Below are positions 1-9,180 of a stretch of DNA of 64,000 nucleotides, piece after piece. This DNA is from an uncultured Alphaproteobacteria bacterium (GTDB lineage Bacteria; Pseudomonadota; Alphaproteobacteria; HIMB59): contig CACMUL010000001.1 in the NCBI GenBank assembly GCA_902616855.1, positions 62,001 to 126,000 of the forward strand, given 5' to 3'. The notes below the pieces were generated by a model. It saw nothing but the letters and a program-made list of their open reading frames with translations. It ran no database searches and was not told where the DNA came from. The stretch's first letter is position 1, and each line of letters starts with the position of its first letter. Position numbers and translations under genes: made by a program.

Positions 1-237
1 AAAAAGGGTGATCCCATTGGTGAAAAACTGTCAAAAATTGCTATTGAAAAAAATATGTTATTAATGGTTTGCGATGCCTGTGCAGTTAGAAGAAATTTAG
101 CTGAAGGAACACTTGAACAATGCGGAAGTGGTGATGTAAAAGCTAGGGGTTTGGTTGATGGTGTAGTGGCAGGATGTTTTCCTCAATTATACAATGCACT
201 TGGTGGTAATCCTCCAGATCAAGTAATCACTTTATAA
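1..237 (+). CDS. DsrE/DsrF-like sulfur-relay family protein (C-terminal part)
   Basis: The reading frame is open from the first base and ends with TAA at 235-237, so only the last 78 residues are visible and the start lies outside the window. The visible part has a CDAC pair (CxxC) after a hydrophobic strand, then a glycine-rich GLVDGVVAGCFPQLY stretch. This resembles the C-terminal half of DsrE/DsrF/peroxiredoxin-like small proteins that carry sulfur on cysteines. The family assignment rests on overall look only; the missing N-terminus would decide it. It converges with the aminotransferase gene across a hairpin. Confidence 0.45.
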   Translation, partial: KKGDPIGEKLSKIAIEKNMLLMVCDACAVRRNLAEGTLEQCGSGDVKARGLVDGVVAGCFPQLYNALGGNPPDQVITL

Positions 238-250
238 ACTAAAAAAATAT

Positions 251-274
251 AAGGGTGATCATAAAATCACCCTT
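251..274 (-). terminator. Rho-independent terminator of the ArgD-type gene
   Basis: AAGGGTGAT at 251-259 pairs perfectly with ATCACCCTT at 266-274 around a 6-base loop. On the minus strand the stem is followed by ATATTTTTTT, the expected U-run. It sits 20 bases beyond the stop codon of the minus-strand aminotransferase. The plus strand has no U-run after the stem, so it probably acts mainly on the minus strand, though the hairpin could also protect the 3' end of the plus-strand transcript. Confidence 0.75.
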
Positions 275-294
275 GTTAAGATAAGTTAATATTC

Positions 295-1449
295 CTAAAG
301 TGACTCTGAAATTATATTTATAGCTTTATTTATTTCCTTTTTAGAAACTATTAATGGAGGTGTAAGACGGATTATATTTCCCTGTATTAAAGTAGAAATA
401 AGGCCTTTTTTTGACATTTTTTCATATATTTTCGATGCTATTTGACTATTTTTAAACTCAACACCTGCCATAAGACCTAAACATCTTGTATCAACTATTT
501 TATCTTTATGTAGGTGGTGCATTTTCTTAATTAGACTAGATAGTAAATTACCATTAATCAGTACTTTATTTAAAAATCTTTTAGTATTTATAGTTTTAAA
601 TACATTATAGGAAACTCTTGTTTGTAGCATACCACCACCAAAAGTTGAGCCATGAAAACCAGTAGAAATAATTTTGGATATATATTTTTTTACTATTGTA
701 GCACCTATGGGAATGCCTGAACCCAGGCCTTTTGCAGAGGTTATAATATCTGGATTGACACCGTAATGTTTGTAAGCAAATATTTTACCAGTTCGACCTA
801 TACCACCTTGTATTTCATCCCCAATAAGCAAAATTTTCTTATTTTTACATATTCCTTTTATAGCTTTTGCAAAATTCTTACTGCAAATATTTATACCTCC
901 GTCCCCTTGAACAAATTCAATTATGATTGCTACCGTTTTTTTATTTACTAATTTTTTGAGATGAGAGACATCATTAAACTTGCAAAACTTTACTTTCCCA
1001 GGAACAGGACCAATATTAGATCTATATTTTTTATTACTACCCACGGATAAAGCACCAATTGTTCTCCCGTGAAAAGAGGAGGTCATTGCGATGATTTCAT
1101 CTCTACCATATTTACTACCATAATTTCTCGCAATTTTTAGAGCAGCCTCAATACTCTCGGCACCAGAGTTAGAAAAGAATACATCTCCTTTATTGGAATT
1201 ATCAGATAGTAACTTAGATAATTTAGTTTTAAATTCATGTATTTGTGATCCTGACAGATGAGTAATTCCTGTTTTAAGTTGAGCTTTAAGGCTATTTTTA
1301 ATTACTGGATGATTATATCCAAGAGAATTTACAGCAACCCCTGCTGAGAAATCTAATAATTTTCTTTTATCAGAGGTGTATAAATAACATCCATTACCCT
1401 TTACCACTCTAAAATTACTAAATTTGTATGTTTTTAATAAGTTATTCAT
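295..1449 (-). CDS. argD: Acetylornithine aminotransferase-like class III aminotransferase
   Basis: This is a PLP-dependent class III (subgroup II) aminotransferase. By family it would move the amino group between N-acetylornithine (or succinyl-diaminopimelate) and 2-oxoglutarate in arginine/lysine synthesis. The protein has 384 residues, slightly short of the usual 390-400. NSGAESIEAALKIAR (94-108) binds PLP phosphate, DE at 211-212 is the PLP aspartate region in GDEIQGGIGRTG, and Lys240 in SAKGLGSG is the Schiff-base lysine. Two normally constant motifs are altered: IEFVQGDGG where EPVQGEGG is usual, and HGSTFGGGML where HGTTFGGNPL is usual. Substrate preference is therefore uncertain. It is the last gene before a strong terminator and starts at an ATG. 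Confidence 0.75.
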   Translation of the reverse strand: MNNLLKTYKFSNFRVVKGNGCYLYTSDKRKLLDFSAGVAVNSLGYNHPVIKNSLKAQLKTGITHLSGSQIHEFKTKLSKLLSDNSNKGDVFFSNSGAESIEAALKIARNYGSKYGRDEIIAMTSSFHGRTIGALSVGSNKKYRSNIGPVPGKVKFCKFNDVSHLKKLVNKKTVAIIIEFVQGDGGINICSKNFAKAIKGICKNKKILLIGDEIQGGIGRTGKIFAYKHYGVNPDIITSAKGLGSGIPIGATIVKKYISKIISTGFHGSTFGGGMLQTRVSYNVFKTINTKRFLNKVLINGNLLSSLIKKMHHLHKDKIVDTRCLGLMAGVEFKNSQIASKIYEKMSKKGLISTLIQGNIIRLTPPLIVSKKEINKAINIISESL

Positions 1450-1494
1450 GTTTTTTTTATGTATATTTTTAATAAAAAAAGAAAATTTTGATAG

Positions 1495-2388
1495 TCAAAA
1501 TCTCCATTGGCTTATTTTATTCATAAGAAAATCTCTAAAAGCTATAAGTTTTAAACTCCCTTTTAGATTTTCATGATAAACCATATGAACATCGTAACTT
1601 GGTCCTTCTATATCTGGTAATACTTTAACAAGATGGGCTTTATGTTGAGCCATATAGTCAGGTAATGCAGCTAATCCTGCACCAGTTTCAACAGCTACTA
1701 ATAAACCATATAGATTATTGATTGTAATATGAGGTCTTCTATTTTTTTGGTTTTTTTTAACACCAGTTTTCAGTATCCAATTGGTGTCAGAAAGTGGGGA
1801 TGGTTTTCCTATTCCATATGTAATTAATCTATGGCTATTAAGCTCTGATCTTCTCAAAGGCATACTCATTTCATTTATGTAATTCGCTGATCCATAAATA
1901 TGGTATTTGATTGTTGCTATGTGCTTTGAAACTAAATCTAAATGTCTTGGTTTTCTCATCCATAAACCAATATCATAATCTTGGCGAAGCATATCTTGCT
2001 CATCCTCAGAATAGTTTAATTTAAGATTAATTTCAGGGTATTCATGAATAAATTCATTGATTCTTGGGCTAAGCCACATCGATCCAAAAGCAACTGTAGT
2101 ATTAATGGAGAGGTTACCAGTGGGAACTGACTTATATTCAACTATCTTTTTTTCAATAGAATTTAAATCGGCAAAAATTTTTTCAGTTTCTTCAAAAAGA
2201 TAAGAACCTTGCTCTGTAAGAGTTATACCTTTTGTGTGTCTTTTAAATAGTTTGGTTTTTAAACTATGCTCAAGAGATTGAATTTGTCTAGTAATAGCAG
2301 ACTGACTGAGGTGAATAGTATCCATAGCTCTGGAGATGCTACCTGCTGTAGCTACGTGATAAAATGTTTTAAGTCTATCCCAATCCAT
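1495..2388 (-). CDS. LysR-family transcriptional regulator
   Basis: The 297-residue protein has the LysR plan: a winged helix-turn-helix at about residues 3-62 (AGSISRAMDTIHLSQSAITR is the recognition region), a linker helix, then an effector-binding domain at about 90-290. Its start overlaps the stop of the tolC-like gene by 14 bases, so it is the last gene of a ggt-mazG-tolC-lysR transcription unit rather than a divergently placed regulator. The effector and targets cannot be read from the sequence. The closest architecture is the LTTR group ending with a conserved GAGLAALPDY stretch (about residues 236-245). Confidence 0.85.
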   Translation of the reverse strand: MDWDRLKTFYHVATAGSISRAMDTIHLSQSAITRQIQSLEHSLKTKLFKRHTKGITLTEQGSYLFEETEKIFADLNSIEKKIVEYKSVPTGNLSINTTVAFGSMWLSPRINEFIHEYPEINLKLNYSEDEQDMLRQDYDIGLWMRKPRHLDLVSKHIATIKYHIYGSANYINEMSMPLRRSELNSHRLITYGIGKPSPLSDTNWILKTGVKKNQKNRRPHITINNLYGLLVAVETGAGLAALPDYMAQHKAHLVKVLPDIEGPSYDVHMVYHENLKGSLKLIAFRDFLMNKISQWRF

Positions 2389-3649
2389 TAATAATTGTAT
2401 TCAATTCCCCGTTTAATATCAGAATGTCTATTAAATAATATTTTTTTGAGGATTTCAAATCCAATAAAATGTTATGTGCATCATTTAATTCATTCTTACT
2501 TTCAATAAGTTGTGTAATATCTATTTTTTGGGCTTTATATAAAATTTCATTTCCTTGTAATTTTAATTCTAAGCTATTAATTATTTTTTCTTGGTTGTTT
2601 ATTTTATTTAAATAAAAATCATAATTGTTCCAAGACTCTAAGTAAGTATTAAGTAAATCTCTCTTTAAGTCTTTATGTTCTAATAATTTTTTTTGATAAT
2701 TATATTCCTCAATATTAAAATTATTTTCATCTTTATAGCCGTCATAAATAGGAACGCTAAGAGATAGTGACAAAGATGAGGATCTTCTATGATCAATTGC
2801 TGCAGAATAATTATCACTCTCACTTAGGGAATAGGTTAGATCAAGAGAAGGTCTCAAATCTTTTTTGCTCATTTCTAGTTCAGGTAAATATGTGTTTTCA
2901 ATAAAAGAGAGATATTGGCCATAAGAGGAATTCATCAATTCTGAAAATAATTTCTTAGTAATTTGTGAATTAGATACGTCTATCACATAATCAAAATTTA
3001 CATCTTCATCATAAATTTCTAGATCAAGTAACTTACTAACTTGAAGCATTAAATTATCTATTTTTCTATCATAATCTAAAGACACAGATTGTGCCTCTAA
3101 TAGCTCATTTTCTAAATCTAATACTTCTGTTTTTGTAACTCTGTTTGCCTTAAATAATATTTCAGCTTCTAAGACTTTTTTTCTATAAAATTCTAAATTC
3201 AGTTGTTGATTTTTCTTTTTAAAGATCAATGTCTGTAAATTACTATAACCATTTAGGAGTTCTTTTATTAATAACTCTTTTTGATACTCTCTAAGATAGT
3301 CAAACGCTTGATTTCTAGTTTGCGTAGTAATTAAATTTAACTGGCTAAACCCACCGTTATAGAGGTTGACTGTGGCGCTTAATGTATGAGTATTTGAGTT
3401 AAGTGTAGAAGTAGCATTAGTACTAGTAGTGCTGTTTGAAACATTAAATGAATAATCAATTTCTGGTATGTAGAGTGTATCAGCTAATTCTAAATTTTTT
3501 TCATCAATTAGATTATCATACTTAAATTTAGAATTTGTTTCATTTTTTTCGACGAGAATTTTTATTAAATCAGTGATTTCATAGGATAAGATACCTTTTG
3601 AAAAAAATAAAAAGAATGTACTTAAAAAAATTATTTTGATTTTTGCCAT
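2375..3649 (-). CDS. TolC-family outer-membrane efflux protein
   Basis: A signal peptide covers about residues 1-22 (MAKIKIIFLSTFFLFFSKG), followed by two repeats of the outer-membrane efflux protein fold: long coiled-coil helices separated by serine/threonine-rich beta segments (SFNVSNSTTSTNATST and SLSLSLSVPIYDG). TolC-like proteins form trimeric channels used by type I secretion or RND/ABC efflux. Neither the membrane-fusion nor the inner-membrane pump gene is beside it. It overlaps mazG by 19 bases and lysR by 14, suggesting translational coupling. At 424 residues the size is normal for the family. Confidence 0.8.
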   Translation of the reverse strand: MAKIKIIFLSTFFLFFSKGILSYEITDLIKILVEKNETNSKFKYDNLIDEKNLELADTLYIPEIDYSFNVSNSTTSTNATSTLNSNTHTLSATVNLYNGGFSQLNLITTQTRNQAFDYLREYQKELLIKELLNGYSNLQTLIFKKKNQQLNLEFYRKKVLEAEILFKANRVTKTEVLDLENELLEAQSVSLDYDRKIDNLMLQVSKLLDLEIYDEDVNFDYVIDVSNSQITKKLFSELMNSSYGQYLSFIENTYLPELEMSKKDLRPSLDLTYSLSESDNYSAAIDHRRSSSLSLSLSVPIYDGYKDENNFNIEEYNYQKKLLEHKDLKRDLLNTYLESWNNYDFYLNKINNQEKIINSLELKLQGNEILYKAQKIDITQLIESKNELNDAHNILLDLKSSKKYYLIDILILNGELNTIINGLG

Positions 3650-4404
3650 TCTTTCTCCAAATTATTCAAATTCCATTTCAATTTTTTTTTATTCATTGTT
3701 TTTTCCATTTTTTTAAATCTTTTCTCAAATTTCCTATTAGAGTCCCTAATTACTGTTTCAGTATCTAGGCCTAATTTTCTTGATAAATTAATACATGAAA
3801 ATAATAAATCTCCTAATTCCTCTTTAATTTTTCTTTTATTATTAATTTTCATTTCATTTGAAAGTTCATTTAATTCCTCTTTCACCTTCTTTAACGTTCC
3901 ATTTGCATTTTTCCAATCAAATCCCTCTTTTGCGGCTCTTTTTTGAAGTTTAAGTGAACGAGTAACAGCAGGCAGGTTTACACTTACACCATCTAAAACA
4001 GACTTAGCACCTTTCTTTTTTCTTTCAAATTTTTTTTGTATTTCCCAAAAATTATTAACATCTTGAACAGTTTTGATTGACTCATCACGCATAAAAATAT
4101 GAGGATGACGAGATTTCATTTTTTTTACACTTGTATCAATGACATCATCAATTGAAAATTTCTTTTTTTCAGCAGCAATAACTGAGTGATAAATAACTTG
4201 TAGTAATAAATCGCCAAGTTCTCCTTCTAGCTCTTTGTTATTATTTGACTCAATTGCTTCGATAACTTCATAAGCTTCCTCTAAAGTATACTTTGCTAAT
4301 GATTTGGAAGTTTGTTGTATATCCCATGGACATCCATTTTTTGGATTTCTTAGTCTCTTAACTACATCAATTAAATCATTTAATTTGTTCTTTTTTTTTA
4401 CCAT
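3631..4404 (-). CDS. mazG: Nucleoside triphosphate pyrophosphohydrolase MazG
   Basis: MazG hydrolyses (d)NTPs to NMP plus pyrophosphate and is thought to cleanse nucleotide pools. The 257-residue protein carries two MazG domains. The N-terminal one has NGCPWDIQQT (about 23-32), the metal-binding LEEAYE (41-46) and EGELGDLLLQ (60-69). The C-terminal one has EELGDLLFSC near residue 195. This two-domain layout matches the enteric-type enzyme (about 260 residues). It overlaps the upstream ggt-like gene by 7 bases and the tolC-like gene by 19. Confidence 0.93.
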   Translation of the reverse strand: MVKKKNKLNDLIDVVKRLRNPKNGCPWDIQQTSKSLAKYTLEEAYEVIEAIESNNNKELEGELGDLLLQVIYHSVIAAEKKKFSIDDVIDTSVKKMKSRHPHIFMRDESIKTVQDVNNFWEIQKKFERKKKGAKSVLDGVSVNLPAVTRSLKLQKRAAKEGFDWKNANGTLKKVKEELNELSNEMKINNKRKIKEELGDLLFSCINLSRKLGLDTETVIRDSNRKFEKRFKKMEKTMNKKKLKWNLNNLEKEWQKSK

Positions 4405-6149
4405 GCTAATGCCTGTGCTTGAAATATTTGACTCTTATAACTTCTAATATCTGCATATGCATCATAAATTTTATCTTGTTTTCTAGCGCATAAAATAAAA
4501 CCTTCGCTCCAGTCTGTAGTTTTAAGGCATTTATGTCCTTTTTTATTTAATTGAGAAATAAAGGGCGAAAGTCGCTCTTCTAATAATAATTGTTTCAAAT
4601 TTGGATCATGAGGGTGAAAAAAAGCAGGTAAATGCTCTGATGAAACTCTGGGTTCATTTAAAGCTTGGTCAATAGGCATATTTGAAAATATATAATTCAT
4701 TAAAAATTGTGCTTGCCATTGATCTTGAGCGTCACCGCCCATAGTCCCACAACTTAAAATTTCTCTCTTTTTTTGATTGATAATCAAAGTAGGGCTCAAT
4801 GTTGTCCTTGGTTGTTGTACAGGTGCTATAAAATTTACGTGACCTGGTTTTGATAAATAAAATGTCATTAATCTATTACCTAGGGGAAATCCTAATTCAT
4901 TGATTACTTCATTAGATCTGATCCATCCACCACTTGGTGTGCACGAAATAGCATTATTATCTTTATCTATAATACTTATATGAACTGTGCCAGCTCCCCA
5001 TGGTTTAATATCATTTTCAATTGGAAGTAATGATTTCTTGGATAGGGGGTTTCCTGGAATTATAGAGCCAATTGCCTTCTCTTTAATTAATTGCATTCTT
5101 TTATTAAGGTAAGAGTCATTTAATAGGTGATTGGCTTTGACTTTTGAGTTGTACTTTCCAGTGAAATACATCTCTCTGTCAGCAAAAGTTAATTTTAAAA
5201 TTTCTGTAAATTTATGAATATCACTAGCTGAATTAAGTGATTTAATTTTTTGTTTGTTGAGCATCTTCAACATCATTAAACTAGTTAATCCCTGTCCCCA
5301 GAAATTAGTTTTGTGAACTTGATAATCACCATATTTTTCTGAAATTGTTTTTTCAAATTTCACATTAAAGTTTTCAAAATCCTCTTTTGAAAGAAGCCCT
5401 TCATTTTTTTGTGAATATTTTAAAATTGAATTTGCAACATCACCTTTGTAAAAAGCATCATGTAATTTATTAAATTTATTATTTCGAGATCCTGTAATCT
5501 TTTTTTCGTAATTACCTAGATAATCTATTAAGTTTGCGTAAGCCAAATTTCTAAATAAACTTCCTACTTTTGGAATTTTATCATTTTTTAAATACAGTTT
5601 TGCAGAATTTTTCCACTCTTTTATAAATTTACCTTTTAGACTTTTTAACCCAAATTTATTTTGGTTTATTATTCCAGTGTGTAAAGGATATCCTTCTTTT
5701 GCGTATTCTTTAGCATATTTAGAAATAGTCCTAAAATCTAGTTTGCCATATAATTGCAATATTCTAAAAATACTAGAAAATGCTGCTGGAACTCCAGCAC
5801 ATAAAATTCCCTCATCAGGAACTTCTTTGTATCCTCTTGTAACTAAATTTAAAAAATTAAATTTTTTTGGAGATATAGTATTACCATTTAAGACAAGTGG
5901 ATTTTGGTTTTTGGGCTTTAAGATCATTACTCCTTCACCTCCCATGCCAAACATTTGAGGATTTACAAGGCCTTCAACTAACATAGCTCCAGCTGCAGCA
6001 TCAAAGGCATTACCTTTATCATCATTTAAAATATTATGTGCAGTAATTGATGATAAATTTGAATGAGTTGCTATAGCACCGTTTGTTCCAGAATAACTCG
6101 GTATAAAACTGTTAGAGCTATTATCTTCTATTCTATAAGATCTATTCAT
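4398..6149 (-). CDS. ggt: Gamma-glutamyltransferase-family hydrolase without signal peptide
   Basis: This is an Ntn-hydrolase of the gamma-glutamyltranspeptidase family (583 residues) that would self-cleave before Thr388 in the motif WGAGTVHISIIDKDNNAIS; the new N-terminal Thr is the nucleophile. SCGTMGGDAQDQ further on is typical of the YwrD/cephalosporin-acylase-like clade rather than of classical periplasmic GGT. The N-terminus (MNRSYRIEDNSSNSF) is not a signal peptide, so a cytoplasmic enzyme is predicted. The substrate may be a gamma-glutamyl amide or glutathione breakdown product; this is inference. It is the first gene of the four-gene minus-strand operon, with its promoter in the 69-base gap to the divergent thioesterase. 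Confidence 0.85.
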   Translation of the reverse strand: MNRSYRIEDNSSNSFIPSYSGTNGAIATHSNLSSITAHNILNDDKGNAFDAAAGAMLVEGLVNPQMFGMGGEGVMILKPKNQNPLVLNGNTISPKKFNFLNLVTRGYKEVPDEGILCAGVPAAFSSIFRILQLYGKLDFRTISKYAKEYAKEGYPLHTGIINQNKFGLKSLKGKFIKEWKNSAKLYLKNDKIPKVGSLFRNLAYANLIDYLGNYEKKITGSRNNKFNKLHDAFYKGDVANSILKYSQKNEGLLSKEDFENFNVKFEKTISEKYGDYQVHKTNFWGQGLTSLMMLKMLNKQKIKSLNSASDIHKFTEILKLTFADREMYFTGKYNSKVKANHLLNDSYLNKRMQLIKEKAIGSIIPGNPLSKKSLLPIENDIKPWGAGTVHISIIDKDNNAISCTPSGGWIRSNEVINELGFPLGNRLMTFYLSKPGHVNFIAPVQQPRTTLSPTLIINQKKREILSCGTMGGDAQDQWQAQFLMNYIFSNMPIDQALNEPRVSSEHLPAFFHPHDPNLKQLLLEERLSPFISQLNKKGHKCLKTTDWSEGFILCARKQDKIYDAYADIRSYKSQIFQAQALAW

Positions 6150-6218
6150 TACAAATAATAATTTTACGACATTCCATAAATTATTTCTTTTTTAAATGAT
6201 TGCATTATAAAGTTATAT

Positions 6219-6656
6219 ATGACCTGGAAGTTAATATCAAAATCTTCATACTCACAATTACTTGGAGAGTTAGAAACAAAATTAGAAAATAATCAACATA
6301 AGTATAGAATGACAGTTTCTGAGAAACATTTAAATTCTGGAAACTTTGCACATGGCGGCTTTTTAATGTCTTTTTTGGATAATGTTATGGGCAATGCTGC
6401 ATATAAGTCGTTTGGTAATAGACCATGTGTAACAATATCAATGAATACTCACTTTACTTTTTCTGCACAAAAAGGAGATGAGCTTATTGGAATTCCTACT
6501 ATAGAGAGAATGACAAAAACACTTTGTTTTGTTAAATGCCAAGTATTGTCAAATAATGAAATTATTGTTTCAGGAAATGGTATTTGGAAGTTAGTTAAAA
6601 CATCATCTTTGAAAACTGTAAAAGACAAAAAATTAGATGACGATGGTGGTTGGTAA
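6219..6656 (+). CDS. PaaI-type hotdog-fold thioesterase
   Basis: The 145-residue protein has the single hotdog domain of acyl-CoA thioesterases. LNSGNFAHGGFLMSFLDNVM contains the HGG motif and the following catalytic Asp, and a second strand set reads CVTISMNTHFTFSA. It would hydrolyse an acyl- or aryl-CoA ester as a small homomultimer. It starts the plus-strand pair thioesterase-MFS and is divergent from the ggt-like gene. The substrate cannot be told from the sequence. Confidence 0.8.
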   Translation: MTWKLISKSSYSQLLGELETKLENNQHKYRMTVSEKHLNSGNFAHGGFLMSFLDNVMGNAAYKSFGNRPCVTISMNTHFTFSAQKGDELIGIPTIERMTKTLCFVKCQVLSNNEIIVSGNGIWKLVKTSSLKTVKDKKLDDDGGW

Positions 6657-6680
6657 TAATTTAATTAATTAGAATTAATA

Positions 6681-7823
6681 TTGAAAATACAAATATCAGA
6701 AATTAATGCATGTAAGGCGCTTTTTTTCTCTATTTCTTTTTTTGTAGGACTATGGGCTATTAGAATCCCTGATATAAAAGATCAAATAAACGTTGACTAT
6801 AGTGGCATGGGATATCTTTTTGTAATTTTTTCTATTGGCTCTGTGCTGACAATGATAGCGATGCCAAAAATAATGCAACTCTATCCATCAAAAAAAATAT
6901 CACTTTTATCTGGATTTCTAATTTGTGTTTTATGGTTGCTCATACCTTTTGCCTATTCATTCAAATTAATGGCAATACTTAGTCTTATCTTTGGTGTTTG
7001 TTATGGACTTTTTGAAGTAATTCTTAATGTTCAAGCCACTTCTTTAGAAAAAAAACTAAATATACCAATGATGTCAGGCTTTCACGCATTTTGGAGTATT
7101 GGACTATTATCTGGATCGTTGTTAACAAGTTTATTCTTAGAGTTTAATATTAGTTTTTTTATAAATTCTCTTGTTTATGTTGTATTTTTAGCTCCATTAA
7201 TTTTTTTTAGTAGTTTAACTATAGAAAATAATAAATCAGATCCCTTATCTTTTTTTTCAATATTTTTTAGTTGGCCCTTATTTCTTATAATTTTGGTTGT
7301 ATTAGCTATCACAGCAGTTTTTTTGGAAGGGGGGACAGACTCCTGGGGGTCTTTATACATGAGAGATTATATTAATGCAGACGGTTTCAATATTGGACTT
7401 GCTGCAATAGCCTTTAATGGAAGTATGGTTTTTGGAAGACTAATAGGTGATAAATTAAAACAAATATTTGGAATTTATAATTTTCTTGTTTTCTCAGTTG
7501 TAGGTTCATTAGTTGGTTCGTTAGTAATTGCATTTAGTAGTTCTCTACTTTTTGCTATAATTGGATTTATCATAGCTGGTTTTTGTGTTTCTTCTGTTAT
7601 TCCAATTTGTTACACGTATGGGTCCTCTATTAAAGGTGTTGACCCTACTATTGGTATTTCAATTATTACAATAGGCACATATGGGGTTTTCATGATAGCA
7701 CCTCCTACCTTAGGTTATGTTGCAGATATGATAGGTATAGAATTTGTATACACGCCTATGTTTATACTTTTTTTTATAGTAAGCATCATCGTAATTTTAC
7801 AAAAGAAATTATTCAAAAACTAA
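6681..7823 (+). CDS. MFS transporter, fucose-permease/YbjJ-like
   Basis: This is a 380-residue integral membrane protein with about 12 hydrophobic segments and the two-fold layout of the major facilitator superfamily. FFVGLWAIRIPDIKDQINVD in helix 1 and the GFHAFWSIGLLSGSLLTS stretch in the middle are like YbjJ-type MFS proteins. The only plausible start is TTG at 6681; no in-frame ATG precedes the first helix. It lies 24 bases after the thioesterase gene. The stop overlaps that of the convergent EamA gene by 4 bases. The substrate is unknown. Confidence 0.75.
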   Translation: MKIQISEINACKALFFSISFFVGLWAIRIPDIKDQINVDYSGMGYLFVIFSIGSVLTMIAMPKIMQLYPSKKISLLSGFLICVLWLLIPFAYSFKLMAILSLIFGVCYGLFEVILNVQATSLEKKLNIPMMSGFHAFWSIGLLSGSLLTSLFLEFNISFFINSLVYVVFLAPLIFFSSLTIENNKSDPLSFFSIFFSWPLFLIILVVLAITAVFLEGGTDSWGSLYMRDYINADGFNIGLAAIAFNGSMVFGRLIGDKLKQIFGIYNFLVFSVVGSLVGSLVIAFSSSLLFAIIGFIIAGFCVSSVIPICYTYGSSIKGVDPTIGISIITIGTYGVFMIAPPTLGYVADMIGIEFVYTPMFILFFIVSIIVILQKKLFKN

Positions 7824-8692
7824 TTTCTTTTTAAAATTAATATATTTCCAAATAGCACAAGGAACGATCCAATGTATAAATTTAAGTTCCAGATCATACC
7901 CTCAAATATTGTAGAAATAATTAGAGCTATAAGTGGCATAATTATTGCAATGTATGCTGCATCATTGGCACCTATATTTTTTATTACTGAAAGATAAAGA
8001 ATAAAACCGAATACACTTCCAAAAACAGATAAATAAAGTAACGATATAATATATCTGTAACTAAAATCAAAATTTAATTCAGTGCCAGTTATTAAAAGAT
8101 AAATTAATAGTGTTATGGAGCCATACAACATCCCATATCCTGTAACTGCAACAACATTCAATTTAATTTTAGAGGTATGCTCTGAAATTAAGTTACCAAT
8201 AGATGCAAAATATGTTGCCAATACACCAAGTAAAATCCCAATACTTGTGCTCTTTGATAATTCAAAATTGATAATTTCATCATAAAATATGAAAAGTAAT
8301 CCTAACGTTCCAATAAAACCTCCAACCAAAGTCATTATTTTTGGAAATTTACTTTTAAAAATAATATTATTAAAAACATTCATAAATAATATTGATGAAA
8401 AACATAAAGCAACAAATCCACTTATTAAATGAACTGTAGATAGATAAAATAGCACATAATTTATATTAAATAATGATATACCCAGAGCAGATATAAAAAA
8501 ATGCTCCTTCAGAGTAAATTTAAGATTTATTTTTTTTAATATACAAAATATTAAAATTATTATTGATGATAAAAAAAACCGGTAAAAAACTGATGTCATT
8601 GGATCAACAATACCAAGTTGAAATTTAATAATATACCAGGTAGGCCCCCAAACTATTAGTGTTGAAATAAATAAAAATATTGTATTGTTCAA
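7820..8692 (-). CDS. EamA/DMT-superfamily transporter
   Basis: The 290-residue protein has ten predicted membrane helices in two EamA repeats; WGPTWYIIKFQLG begins the first and FGSVFGFILYLSVIKNIGA lies in the second. Such proteins exchange small metabolites or amino acids. The start codon is TTG at 8690-8692, only two bases away from the divergent ATG of yajQ at 8695. Each promoter must therefore lie inside the neighbouring gene. Confidence 0.8.
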   Translation of the reverse strand: MNNTIFLFISTLIVWGPTWYIIKFQLGIVDPMTSVFYRFFLSSIIILIFCILKKINLKFTLKEHFFISALGISLFNINYVLFYLSTVHLISGFVALCFSSILFMNVFNNIIFKSKFPKIMTLVGGFIGTLGLLFIFYDEIINFELSKSTSIGILLGVLATYFASIGNLISEHTSKIKLNVVAVTGYGMLYGSITLLIYLLITGTELNFDFSYRYIISLLYLSVFGSVFGFILYLSVIKNIGANDAAYIAIIMPLIALIISTIFEGMIWNLNLYIGSFLVLFGNILILKRN

Positions 8693-8694
8693 TT

Positions 8695-9180
8695 ATGCCT
8701 TCTTTTGATGTTGTCTCGTCACCTGATATTCAAGAAATTGATAATGCCATCAATAATACTAAAAGAGAAGTTGATAATAGATTTGACTTTAAGAATACTA
8801 ATTCAACAATCGAACGAAACGATTTTTCTATTACAATAGAGACAACGGACAATACTAAATTAACTCAATTTAATGATATTTTAAAAAATAATATTGTAAG
8901 AAGAAAAATAGACCCAAAATTTATTCACCTAAAATCAATTGAAACAGCTTCTGGAAACAGAGTAAGACAATTTATTGATATTATGAATGGAATATCAAAA
9001 GAGGACTCAAAAAAAATAACAAATCTTGTTAAATCATCAAAAGCAAAGGTTCAAGCTTCAATTAATGGAGATGAAGTAAGAATTACTGGAAAGAAAAGAG
9101 ATGATCTACAATCAATGATCGAATTATTAAAATCAAGTGATATTAAAATTCCTTTACAGTTTCAAAATTTCAGAGATTAA
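8695..9180 (+). CDS. yajQ: YajQ-family cyclic di-GMP/nucleotide-binding protein
   Basis: The protein begins MPSFDVVSSPDIQEIDNAIN, the standard N-terminus of the family, which fixes the start at the ATG at 8695 rather than the upstream in-frame GTG. The length of 161 residues is normal. The body keeps family marks: NRFDFKNTNSTIE, then KKITNLVKSSKAKVQASI and the ending IPLQFQNFRD. YajQ proteins bind c-di-GMP or nucleic acid; their role varies between species. The stop overlaps the convergent editing-protein gene by 11 bases. Confidence 0.92.
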   Translation: MPSFDVVSSPDIQEIDNAINNTKREVDNRFDFKNTNSTIERNDFSITIETTDNTKLTQFNDILKNNIVRRKIDPKFIHLKSIETASGNRVRQFIDIMNGISKEDSKKITNLVKSSKAKVQASINGDEVRITGKKRDDLQSMIELLKSSDIKIPLQFQNFRD

